64,000 bases of DNA from Ornithinimicrobium cerasi (lineage in GTDB: Bacteria > Actinomycetota > Actinomycetes > Actinomycetales > Dermatophilaceae): the NCBI RefSeq assembly GCF_003702705.1, contig NZ_QZMN01000005.1, positions 1-64,000 on the forward strand. Direction: 5' to 3'. The stretch's first letter is position 1; each line of letters begins with the position of its first letter. Of the stretch, positions 16,319-23,193 are shown piece by piece. The translations under genes were made by a program, and so were the position numbers. Below the pieces are notes generated by a model. The model worked only from the letters and a program-made list of their open reading frames with translations, searched no databases and was not told the DNA's origin.

Positions 16319-17023
16319 TCACTGGCTCAGGGACATCTCGAACCTGTCGATGAGGGTCTCCAGGGCGATCTCGAACTCCTGGGCGCTCTTGTCCTGGCTC
16401 AGCAGAGGCCGCAGCCGGGTGATGGTGGGCATCTGCGTGAGGTCGAGGTCGGCGTCGTTGCCGGGGATGTCGGCGTTGCCCTCGTCGAGGGGTTCTTCGA
16501 CCGGGCCGGTCTCGGCGCCTTGCTGCGCCGATTCCAGCAGGAGATGACCGAGCAGGAAGGAGCTGAACGCCTGGTAGGCCTCGACGGTCTGCTCGTCGGA
16601 GAAGCCCTTGCTACCCAAGGTGGCCAGGAAGTGCTCGACGATGTCGAGCCGGCGCAGGGGTGGGCGCAGCCAGGGAGCGGCGGGGTGCCGGGTGGCGACG
16701 AGGGGGAAGGCGTGGGGGTGTTCGCTGGCCACTTCGCGCACCTGGTGCGCCAGTGTCTGCAGGTAGCCCTGCCACGTGCTGGTGAGGTCGTCGTCGAGGC
16801 TGGGGAGCATCCCTTCCAGGAGATGGTCGACGACGGCCTCCAGAAGGTCCTCGCGACCTGAGACATGGCGGTACAGGGCCATCGCCTCCACACCCAGCTC
16901 TGCCCCCAGCTTGCGCATGGTCAGTCCCTGGGCGCCGTGGGTGTCGATGAAACGCAGCGCCGAGTCCACGATGAGGTCCCGGCTCAACCGGGTGCGCGTC
17001 GCGGTGCTCCTGGGTCCGGCCAC
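16319..17023 (-). CDS. TetR-family transcriptional regulator
   Basis: A 234-residue repressor. The helix-turn-helix near residues 35-55 reads LTMRKLGAELGVEAMALYRH and is preceded by RLSRDLIVDSALRFID. The C-terminal ligand domain is of the TetR_C type. GTG 17023 is chosen because GAGGGGG lies 8 bases upstream and the protein then begins close to the DNA-binding domain; a longer start at 17065 is possible. The neighbouring stress genes carry TTTAC-N3-GTAAA palindromes of the size TetR dimers bind, so it may control them. The ligand is unknown. Confidence 0.85.
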   Translation of the reverse strand: MAGPRSTATRTRLSRDLIVDSALRFIDTHGAQGLTMRKLGAELGVEAMALYRHVSGREDLLEAVVDHLLEGMLPSLDDDLTSTWQGYLQTLAHQVREVASEHPHAFPLVATRHPAAPWLRPPLRRLDIVEHFLATLGSKGFSDEQTVEAYQAFSSFLLGHLLLESAQQGAETGPVEEPLDEGNADIPGNDADLDLTQMPTITRLRPLLSQDKSAQEFEIALETLIDRFEMSLSQ

Positions 17024-17125
17024 TTGGAGGCCCCCTCGCGTGTCGACTGCGTAGACGAGGACCACGGTAACCCCATCCCTTCGCGCGCTCGTGCTCGGCC
17101 CCGGCCGGGCAGTGCGCCGCGCGGC

Positions 17126-17148
17126 AGCCTCGCTCCCTCAGCGAGGCT
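17126..17148 (-). terminator. Stem-loop downstream of the membrane protein gene
   Basis: AGCCTCGCT (17126-17134) and AGCGAGGCT (17140-17148) form a perfect 9-bp hairpin with a 5-base loop. It lies between the end of the four-helix protein gene (17204) and the TetR start. There is no U-tract, so termination is only likely. Confidence 0.5.
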
Positions 17149-17203
17149 CCCACGCGGCGGAGCGGCCGGGCGGCCGGGTCTCAGCGGTGGTGGTCCCGAG
17201 GTC

Positions 17204-17878
17204 TCAGCGGTGCTCGCCCAGGCCGGCCCTGTCGACGTTGCGGTGGAAGCGCATGCCGGTCAGGCCACCCAGGACGGCGCCGACGAGGGTGGTGACGGCG
17301 ACGGCGAGCAGCGCGAGGATGCCGGTGGTGGTGGCGTCCTCGGCGCTGACCGGGATGGCGGGCAGGGCGTCGAGCTGGGAGAGGACGTTGAACCGGTCAC
17401 CGGCGACCAGACCGAGCACGGTCACGACCACGGCGATCAGGATCGCCCAGAGCCAGACGGCCAGTCCCTGCTTCAGCCCGTCGAAGCGGGCCATCCGGCC
17501 GGCCACGTAGCCGCCGGCGAGGTAGGCGACGAAGAGGACGAGCAGCAGGAGGACGGCGCTGCCGATCCCGACGGCCTGCGCGTTGTCACCGGCGTCGGCA
17601 GCCGCGTCCTCGACGGTGGTGTCGGTGGCGAAGCCGATCGCGCTGCCTGCCGCTGCGACCAGCGCCGCGAGGAGCACGGTGGTGCCGACGGCGGTCAGCC
17701 ACCCGAAGAAGCCCGCGCCGACCTTCATGCCGCCGTAGGCCTCCTCCTCCCGTTCCTGGACGATGCGACGGTCCGCCTCGGTGATCGTGGTGCGGTCGGT
17801 GTCTCGGTGGGTGGTGCCCGGGGTCGGGTCGGGGCTGGTGCTCGTGGTGGGGCGGTTCTCGCCCGTGCTGGTGCTCAT
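17204..17878 (-). CDS. Four-helix membrane protein of a stress cluster
   Basis: A 224-residue protein. A disordered Thr/Pro-rich N-terminus (1-50) is followed by four hydrophobic segments at about 57-82, 101-125, 134-160 and 182-208. The turn AYLAGGYVAGRMARFDG between helices 2 and 3 is a motif I associate with small membrane proteins of the TIGR04086/YrzE type. No enzymatic residues are seen. Its neighbours, a PRC-barrel/DUF2382 protein and an MscS-like channel, suggest a role in envelope or osmotic stress. That role is inferred from context only. Confidence 0.75.
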   Translation of the reverse strand: MSTSTGENRPTTSTSPDPTPGTTHRDTDRTTITEADRRIVQEREEEAYGGMKVGAGFFGWLTAVGTTVLLAALVAAAGSAIGFATDTTVEDAAADAGDNAQAVGIGSAVLLLLVLFVAYLAGGYVAGRMARFDGLKQGLAVWLWAILIAVVVTVLGLVAGDRFNVLSQLDALPAIPVSAEDATTTGILALLAVAVTTLVGAVLGGLTGMRFHRNVDRAGLGEHR

Positions 17879-17969
17879 CTAGGGTCGTCCATTTCTCTGG
17901 TTGGTGCCGGGCCCGTCACGGCCCCGCCGCCGGGTCGGGCGGCGGGGCCGTGAGGGGCTGCGGGGGTGG

Positions 17970-18758
17970 TCAGGCGCGGTCGGTGCGGCCCTCGCCGAGG
18001 TCGGCCTCGATCTGCTCCTTGCGGACGTCCTCGGTGACCTGCACCTGCTCGGTGACGGTCTCCTTGCCCAGGGCGACGCGCTCGACCGGGACGGTTTCCT
18101 TGTCCACCACGACGCGCTCCTCGGACAGGACCACCTCGTGCTCCTCCTCGGTCAGCTCACCACCGGCCATGGCCTGGCCGCGGTTGGCCTCGGTGATGGG
18201 CTCGCGCTCCAGGCGCACCTCCTCGCGCTGCACCGGGACGGTGGTGCTCACGTTCTCGGTCACGACGTACTTGCGCAGCCGGGCCCGACCGGCCTCCACC
18301 CTCTCGGTGTGGACGTCCAGATGCTCCTCCGAGCGGGTCATCGCCTCGTCGGTGTTCGGGCCTGACGTGTCGTGCCCGACGTTCATGTCCACGTCACCAG
18401 CCCGGGCGACGCTCTCCTGGCGGCCGGACGCGTCGCCGCCGGCGCCGTCGATGCCGTAGTAGCGGTAGAGCTCGGCCTCCTGGTCCTCGCTGAGGTGGTC
18501 GTCGACGTTCACCCGGGGGGCGTTCTTGATGAACTCCGTGGCGTAGGGCACGCGGACCTCGTTGCCCTGGACGGTGGCGGCCTGCAGCGGGACGAACGTC
18601 TCGCTGGTGCCGAACCACCCGGTGCTGACAGTGACCCACTCGGGGTCGCCGCTCTGGTCGTCCAGGAAGACCTGGCCGACCTTGCCGACCTTGCTGCTGG
18701 ACTCGTCCAGGACGACGCCGTCGTCGAGGAGGTGGCGAACTTGCTCTTCGGTGATCAT
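17970..18758 (-). CDS. PRC-barrel/DUF2382 stress-response protein
   Basis: A 262-residue soluble protein. An N-terminal PRC-barrel (about 1-90, MITEEQVRHLLDDGVVLDES, then KVGKVGQVFLDD) is followed by a linker and a C-terminal DUF2382 domain (about 145-255). The latter has the repeated charged pattern VVTENVSTTVPVQREEV, then ERVVVDKETVPVERV. Such proteins are common in desiccation- and radiation-tolerant bacteria and usually adjoin general-stress genes; their molecular function is unknown. ATG 18758 has GGAGAA upstream. The promoter region holds the palindrome GTTTACAACGTAAAC at 18785-18799, shared with the downstream channel gene. Confidence 0.85.
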   Translation of the reverse strand: MITEEQVRHLLDDGVVLDESSSKVGKVGQVFLDDQSGDPEWVTVSTGWFGTSETFVPLQAATVQGNEVRVPYATEFIKNAPRVNVDDHLSEDQEAELYRYYGIDGAGGDASGRQESVARAGDVDMNVGHDTSGPNTDEAMTRSEEHLDVHTERVEAGRARLRKYVVTENVSTTVPVQREEVRLEREPITEANRGQAMAGGELTEEEHEVVLSEERVVVDKETVPVERVALGKETVTEQVQVTEDVRKEQIEADLGEGRTDRA

Positions 18759-18784
18759 GGGGATTCTCCGGTCTTCTTGAGGAT

Positions 18785-18799
18785 GTTTACAACGTAAAC
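18785..18799. promoter_or_regulatory. Operator-like palindrome GTTTACAACGTAAAC
   Basis: A perfect inverted repeat GTTTAC-AAC-GTAAAC, 27 bp upstream of the DUF2382 gene start. A near-copy (GCTTACAACGTATG) and a second perfect palindrome occur upstream of the neighbouring channel gene. This is a likely TetR-type operator. Confidence 0.65.
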
Positions 18800-18876
18800 T
18801 TACGCTGCCGGTGGCTGGCCAGCAACCTGGCACGACGCGGTGCCCGGTGGCGACCCAGCTCGGGGTTGGCCGTGGC

Positions 18877-19671
18877 TCAGTGCTTGTCGCGGTCGAACGG
18901 CACGTCGGCCGGGCTCGCGCCGTGGCCGGTACGGGTGCCGGCGTCAGCCGCCTCGACCTTCGCCTTGGCCTGCTGCGCCTGCTCCTTCAGCGAGGGGGCC
19001 TTGGCCGCCTCGGCCTTGATGTTCTCCGACTCGGTGGCCATGGTGTCCAGGTAGCGCTCCCACCGGGTCTGCATCGGCTTGATCAGGCCACCGCCGACCC
19101 CGACGACGAGGATGCCGCCGACGGTCGCGAGCACGGTGATCAGGACGGGCAGCGTCACGGTGGTGGCGATGCCCACCTGGTTGAGGGCCGCGATCACGCC
19201 CAGGCCCAGGACGAACACGGCGGCCACGTTGGCCAGGATGTTGCCGTAGGACAGCCCGCCGAGGGTGTTGGAGATGAGCTCCTTGACCGCCGCGGCGATC
19301 GCGGCCGCGATGACGATGATGACGATGGCGACGATGACGCTGGGCAGGAAGGCGATCACCCGGGTGAGCAGCTCACTGATGGGGTTGGGCCCGAAGACCC
19401 CGAACGCCATCTGCAGCACGAACAGCAGGAGGGTGTAGTACACGAGCTTGCCCACGATCGAGGAGGCGTCGTACTTCGACCCTGCCAGGGCCTTCTTCAC
19501 GCCGCCGCGCTCGACCGCTCGGTCGAACCCGACTCGCTCGAGCACCTTGTCGACGGCCTTGCCGATCGCCTTGGCCACCAACCACCCCACCACGATGATG
19601 AGCAGGAACAGGACGACCTTCGGGACGTACACGACCAGGGTGGTCCACAGCTGGTCCAGCGCGTTGTTCAT
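18877..19671 (-). CDS. MscS-like mechanosensitive channel protein (CmpX/TM_helix type)
   Basis: A 264-residue membrane protein with about four or five hydrophobic segments (about 15-37, 77-97, 103-130, 140-163 and 170-195). It shows repeated TM_helix features: VGWLVAKAIGKAVDKVLERV and AVKELISNTLGGLSYGNILA. The glycine-rich segment TVGGILVVGVGGGL resembles the pore-lining region. The C-terminal 55 residues are soluble, charged and probably coiled (KEQAQQAKAKVEAAD). The classical MscS beta domain is missing, as in CmpX-like proteins. It probably acts as a stress-linked channel or scaffold in the membrane. Two palindromes precede it. Confidence 0.82.
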   Translation of the reverse strand: MNNALDQLWTTLVVYVPKVVLFLLIIVVGWLVAKAIGKAVDKVLERVGFDRAVERGGVKKALAGSKYDASSIVGKLVYYTLLLFVLQMAFGVFGPNPISELLTRVIAFLPSVIVAIVIIVIAAAIAAAVKELISNTLGGLSYGNILANVAAVFVLGLGVIAALNQVGIATTVTLPVLITVLATVGGILVVGVGGGLIKPMQTRWERYLDTMATESENIKAEAAKAPSLKEQAQQAKAKVEAADAGTRTGHGASPADVPFDRDKH

Positions 19672-19697
19672 GACGACTTCTCTCTTCTCACGGAATG

Positions 19698-19724
19698 CTT
19701 ACAACGTATGTTTACGCAGTAAAC
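19698..19724. promoter_or_regulatory. Double operator-like site upstream of the channel gene
   Basis: GCTTACAACGTATG is followed directly by the perfect palindrome GTTTACGCAGTAAAC (19710-19724). It shares the TTTAC-N3-GTAAA design of 18785-18799, consistent with co-regulation of the two genes. Confidence 0.65.
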
Positions 19725-19907
19725 GCCGCGTGCGCAAGTCCGGGGGCCCAGCGCGGAGTGCTCGACACCGGAGGGTGTCGGCTGAGCTGAGAGGCCCCAC
19801 CGACCTGACGTCCACGTGCGCGAGAACCCCCTGCCCACCGCATACCTGCAGGTCACAGCGTTGCGCAGCACATCTGCTGCAGTACTTCCCTGGGGTACGG
19901 GCACGAA

Positions 19908-19940
19908 AGAGGCCCTTCCCGGAACCCGGGAAGGGCCTCT
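19908..19940 (-). terminator. Strong hairpin terminator after tRNA-Ala
   Basis: AGAGGCCCTTCCCGG (19908-19922), a three-base loop AAC, then the exact complement (19926-19940) form a perfect 15-bp stem. It starts 9 bases beyond the 3' end of the tRNA on the minus strand. An A-rich stretch next to the stem (AAA at 19906-19908) reads as U's on the transcript. Confidence 0.85.
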
Positions 19941-19948
19941 GACCTGGG

Positions 19949-20021
19949 TGGAGGCGAGGGGACTCGAACCCCTAACCCCCTGCTTGCAAAGCAGGTGCGC
20001 TACCAATTGCGCCACGCCCCC
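19949..20021 (-). tRNA. tRNA-Ala (anticodon TGC)
   Basis: 73 bases on the minus strand. The acceptor stem GGGGGCG pairs with CGCCTCC (one G-U), the discriminator is A, the anticodon loop is CTTTGCAAG with TGC, and the T-arm is GGGGTTCGAGTCCCC. The CCA end is not encoded (ACC follows). Confidence 0.97.
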
Positions 20022-20064
20022 GTGGTGCCCGGATGGACCGGGCGGGGTGTTCAGTTTGCCGGAC

Positions 20065-20193
20065 CTACTGGCCCGGGTCGGTCACGTCGTCGGTGGCCTC
20101 GGCCCACAGGTCGCGCTCCGCCTGGGAGTCCTGCATCTTCTTCAGGACGGCCAGGCCGGCCGCGGCCGCCGCCAGGAGGAGGAATCGCCTCAT
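20065..20193 (-). CDS. DLW-39 family microprotein
   Basis: A 42-residue protein: an N-terminal hydrophobic segment MRRFLLLAAAAAGLAVLKK, then the signature ERDLWAEATDDV. This short conserved actinobacterial protein is named for its DLW motif and is typically found next to the gyrA-linked tRNA genes. Function is unknown; it is predicted to be membrane-anchored. GGGAG lies 7 bases upstream of ATG 20193; the in-frame ATG at 20199 is too close to that site. It lies between the tRNA-Ile and tRNA-Ala genes on the same strand. Confidence 0.85.
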   Translation of the reverse strand: MRRFLLLAAAAAGLAVLKKMQDSQAERDLWAEATDDVTDPGQ

Positions 20194-20234
20194 GGTCATC
20201 TCCCAGGATCGGTTGACGTGATCGAGCGGGTGGG

Positions 20235-20308
20235 TGGGCCTAACAGGACTTGAACCTGTGACCTCTTCCTTATCAGGGAAGCGCTCTAACCGTCTGAGCT
20301 ATAGGCCC
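20235..20308 (-). tRNA. tRNA-Ile (anticodon GAT)
   Basis: 74 bases on the minus strand. The acceptor GGGCCTA pairs with TAGGCCC, the discriminator is A, the anticodon loop is CTGATAA with GAT, and the T-arm is ACAGGTTCAAGTCCTGT. The gyrA - tRNA-Ile - tRNA-Ala order is typical of actinobacteria. Confidence 0.97.
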
Positions 20309-20412
20309 TCCACGTGCTGACGCACGCGAGGATCGAGATTACCCCACCGGCTCGACACCGCCCAAATCTGCGGGGCGGACCGCCAGAGCGCTGAGCAACT
20401 CTCCCACGGTAT

Positions 20413-20428
20413 GTAGCAGTCCTGCTAC
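20413..20428. promoter_or_regulatory. Inverted repeat upstream of the ABC transporter operon
   Basis: GTAGCA-GTCC-TGCTAC, 9 bases before GTG 20438. Its position would block transcription or translation initiation. A plausible binder is the XRE protein encoded at the end of the same operon. Confidence 0.5.
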
Positions 20429-20437
20429 CGTGCTCGC

Positions 20438-21370
20438 GTGACTACGTACGGGGAGACGGTCGTCCGCTGCCGGGGGTTGTCGATGGCCTACGGGGCGAAG
20501 GTGGTGCTCGACGCGGTCGACCTCGACATCCCGCGGGGACAGGTCGTCGCGCTGCTCGGCCCCAACGGGGCCGGCAAGACGACCACGGTGGAGATCCTCG
20601 AGGGCTTCCGCCGCCCCGGCGCCGGCGAGGTGGAGGTGCTCGGCGTCGACCCGGCGCACGCGCCGGAGGCCTGGCGGGCCCGGGTGGGGGTCGTCCTCCA
20701 GAGCTGGCGCGACCACGGCACCTGGCGCGTCGCCGAGCTGCTGGAGGTCATGGGCGCCTACTACGCCCCCTACGCCACGCCCGAGGTGCAGCGCCCGTGG
20801 GACACCGAGGAGCTGCTCGAGCGGGTGGGCCTGGCCGACCACCACCGGCAGCGCATCGACCGGCTCTCCGGGGGGCAGCGTCGCCGGCTCGACGTCGCCA
20901 TCGGTCTGGTGGGCCGCCCCGAGCTGCTCTTCCTCGACGAGCCGACGACCGGGCTGGACCCGGCCGGCCGCCGGGACGTGCACGACCTTGTCGCCGACCT
21001 CGCCGACCTCGACACGACCATCCTGCTGACGACCCACGACCTGGCGGAGGCTGAGAAGGTGGCCGACCGGCTCCTCATCCTCGCCGGGGGCGCGATCGTC
21101 GCCGACGGCAGCCCCGACGAGCTGCGCCTGCAGTTGTCCCGGTCCAGCGAGGTGCGGCTGCGCGACCTGACCACCGGGGAGGTGAGCGTGCACGCCGAGC
21201 CGGACCCCACGGCATACCTGACCGAGGTGCTGACCGCGCGCCGCGGCGAGGTCCAGGTGGTCGAGGTGCGCGCGGCGTCCCTGGAGGACGTCTACCTCGA
21301 CATCGTGCGGCGGGCCGAGGCCGGCGACGACCTCGGCTCCCTGCGCAGCCTGCAGGAGGTGACCCGGTGA
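20438..21370 (+). CDS. ABC transporter ATP-binding protein
   Basis: A 310-residue ATPase of a drug/export-type (DrrA-like) transporter. Walker A is GPNGAGKTTT (about 41-50), the signature is LSGGQRRRLD (about 145-154), Walker B is LLFLDEPTTGLDP, and the switch histidine lies in TTHDLAEAEKVADR. A C-terminal domain of about 80 residues is typical of this subfamily. GTG 20438 is the start and the 4-bp overlap (GTGA) couples it to the permease. The substrate is unknown. The operon is inserted between the tRNA-Ile gene and the gyrA block, where many relatives have no transporter. Confidence 0.92.
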   Translation: MTTYGETVVRCRGLSMAYGAKVVLDAVDLDIPRGQVVALLGPNGAGKTTTVEILEGFRRPGAGEVEVLGVDPAHAPEAWRARVGVVLQSWRDHGTWRVAELLEVMGAYYAPYATPEVQRPWDTEELLERVGLADHHRQRIDRLSGGQRRRLDVAIGLVGRPELLFLDEPTTGLDPAGRRDVHDLVADLADLDTTILLTTHDLAEAEKVADRLLILAGGAIVADGSPDELRLQLSRSSEVRLRDLTTGEVSVHAEPDPTAYLTEVLTARRGEVQVVEVRAASLEDVYLDIVRRAEAGDDLGSLRSLQEVTR

Positions 21371-22224
21371 CCGGCCGGGGCGTGCCGGGCGCCGTGCTGC
21401 GGGCCGCCTGGCGTCAGGCCGGGACGACGCTGCGGCGCAAGTACACGACCGCGGCGGGCCTGGGCAGCGTCGTGACCGTCGTCATCGTCCTGGGAGTCCT
21501 CCTCCTCGTCCGCGACGTCGACTTCTCCGGCGGGCAGGTCGCCGCCGGGGGATACCTGCTCAGCGGCTTCCTCGCCTTCGGTGCGGTCGCCGCGGCGGTC
21601 ATGGGGGTGGCCGGCGAGCTGCAGACCGAGCGCGAGGACGGCACCCTCCTGCGCGCCAAGGCGGTGCCCCACGGCATGAGCGGGCACCTGATCGCCAAGC
21701 TCCTCGTCACCCCCCTGGACGCGCTCGTCCCGGTGATCCCGATGGTCGTGGGCGCCTCGATCCTCCTCCCGGGCACGATGCCGACCGACCTCGGCCGCTG
21801 GCTCCTGCTGCTGCTCGTCTACCTCCTCGCCGTGGCGGCGATGCTGCCCTGGGGCGCCGTGCTCGGGTCGGTCTTCCGCACGATGATGGGGCTCGCGTGG
21901 TCGATGATCGCGATCTACGGCCTGGCCGCCCTCTCCAGCCTCTTCTTCCCCGTCACCGCGATGCCGACCTGGCTCCAGTGGGTGGCGCAGGCCAGCCCGC
22001 TCTACTGGATCGGCCTCGCCTTCCGCTGGGTGCTGCTGCCGGAGAGCGCGGCGGTGGTCGAGATCGGCGGGGTATGGCGTGCCGGCGTCACCCTCGCGGT
22101 CCTCGCCGCCTGGGCCGTCGTCGGGATGATCGTGGCCCCGGTGCTGCTGCGGCGGATGGCGCGACGGCAGTCGGGCAGCGTCGTCGCGGCCGCGCGCGAG
22201 CGGGTCCTCAACAAGGGCTACTGA
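21367..22224 (+). CDS. ABC-2 type transporter permease
   Basis: A 285-residue integral membrane protein with six hydrophobic segments (about 30-50, 63-85, 118-140, 148-172, 180-200 and 238-260). It contains the ABC-2 family pattern ELQTEREDGTLLRAKAVPHG between helices 2 and 3 and SSLFFPVTAMPTWLQWVAQA before the last helices. It forms the membrane part of the exporter with the preceding ATPase. GTG 21367 overlaps the ATPase stop by 4 bp. The XRE gene starts 4 bp after its end, so all three genes form one operon. Confidence 0.92.
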   Translation: MTGRGVPGAVLRAAWRQAGTTLRRKYTTAAGLGSVVTVVIVLGVLLLVRDVDFSGGQVAAGGYLLSGFLAFGAVAAAVMGVAGELQTEREDGTLLRAKAVPHGMSGHLIAKLLVTPLDALVPVIPMVVGASILLPGTMPTDLGRWLLLLLVYLLAVAAMLPWGAVLGSVFRTMMGLAWSMIAIYGLAALSSLFFPVTAMPTWLQWVAQASPLYWIGLAFRWVLLPESAAVVEIGGVWRAGVTLAVLAAWAVVGMIVAPVLLRRMARRQSGSVVAAARERVLNKGY

Positions 22225-22228
22225 GCGC

Positions 22229-22471
22229 GTGACGCCCCGGCCGGAGGAGACGGGAGCCATCCACAACCGGATCGCCATGCTCCGCCTGGAGCGGGGGGTC
22301 AGCCGGCGGGAGCTGGCGGAGGCCCTCGGGGTGCACTACCAGACCGTGGGCTACCTCGAGCGGGGTGAGTACAGCCCCTCGCTCCTCCTCGCGCTGAGCA
22401 TCGCCCGCTACTTCGACGTGCCGGTCGAGGTGGTCTTCTCCCTCGAGCCGTTCCCGCGCCTGGGCAGCTGA
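22229..22471 (+). CDS. Small XRE-family helix-turn-helix regulator
   Basis: An 80-residue protein that is almost entirely a DNA-binding domain: IHNRIAMLRLERGVSRRELA, then EALGVHYQTVGYLERGEYSP, then LALSIARYFDVPVEVVFSLE. It belongs to the YozG/Cro-like group often found with ABC-2 transporters. GTG 22229 lies 4 bp after the permease stop. It probably regulates its own transporter operon, perhaps through the inverted repeat at 20413-20428. That target is an inference. Confidence 0.88.
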   Translation: MTPRPEETGAIHNRIAMLRLERGVSRRELAEALGVHYQTVGYLERGEYSPSLLLALSIARYFDVPVEVVFSLEPFPRLGS

Positions 22472-22476
22472 GGCCT

Positions 22477-22494
22477 CGGGTGCGGGCGCACCCG
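22477..22494. terminator. Hairpin between convergent genes
   Basis: CGGGTGCG-GG-CGCACCCG, an 8-bp perfect stem in the 29-bp gap between the XRE gene (+) and the DUF3566 gene (-). It probably serves both directions; no T-tract is seen. Confidence 0.6.
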
Positions 22495-22500
22495 GACGGG

Positions 22501-23193
22501 TCACTCGTCGGAGAGAGTCACCTGGGCGCCGCCCACGAGGGCCGCGCAGATGTTGTAGAGGAAGGCGGTCAGCGTCGCCAGCGCGGTGAGCAGGAAGACG
22601 TTGAGCACGCCCACCACCGCCGCCAGCGAGATGACCCGGCCGATGCCGAGGTAGTCCATCAGGTCGAACGACGCACCGCCGGTCTCGCCGCTGGTCACCT
22701 GGGTGAAGAAGTCGCTGACGGTCGAGAAGACGTTCATCCCGGACAGCACGGTCCACAGCACGGCGACCATGACCACCCCGGCGATGCCGAGGGCCACCGA
22801 GACCAGGAAGCTGATCTTCAGCACCGACCACGGGTCGATCCGCTGGGCCGTGAGCCGGACGCGACGAGGTCCGCCGCGGCGCGGTGCCGCCGTCCGGGGG
22901 GCACCGCTGCGTGCGGCGGACCCGCCACCCGTCCGGGCCGTCGACGCACGCCCGGCGGTGGCTCCCGCCGCGGAGCCGGACGCCAGCCCGGCGGAGGCGC
23001 CCTGGAGCGCGCGCGCCTTGCGGGCCGCGAGGTCGCGGCCCTGGGCCGTGCGGGCCAGGGCGCCGTCGCGCATCTTGGCGGCCGTCGAGCGCTCGTCCGC
23101 CGAGGGTGCGTCGGACCCTGGCCTCACGCGGGCGTGGACCTGGGTCTCGTCGCCGGAGGTCGATGCGCCGGCCTGGCTACCCGTGGTGCTCAT
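22501..23193 (-). CDS. DUF3566 transmembrane protein
   Basis: A 230-residue protein. A long Ala/Arg-rich disordered N-terminus (about 1-112) precedes the DUF3566 domain, which starts [19 protein letters not shown]. Two transmembrane segments follow, at about 128-153 and 190-218. The family sits directly after gyrA in most actinobacteria; its function is unknown. Its ATG overlaps the gyrA stop (ATGA), so it is co-translated with gyrA. Confidence 0.9.
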   Translation of the reverse strand: MSTTGSQAGASTSGDETQVHARVRPGSDAPSADERSTAAKMRDGALARTAQGRDLAARKARALQGASAGLASGSAAGATAGRASTARTGGGSAARSGAPRTAAPRRGGPRRVRLTAQRIDPWSVLKISFLVSVALGIAGVVMVAVLWTVLSGMNVFSTVSDFFTQVTSGETGGASFDLMDYLGIGRVISLAAVVGVLNVFLLTALATLTAFLYNICAALVGGAQVTLSDE

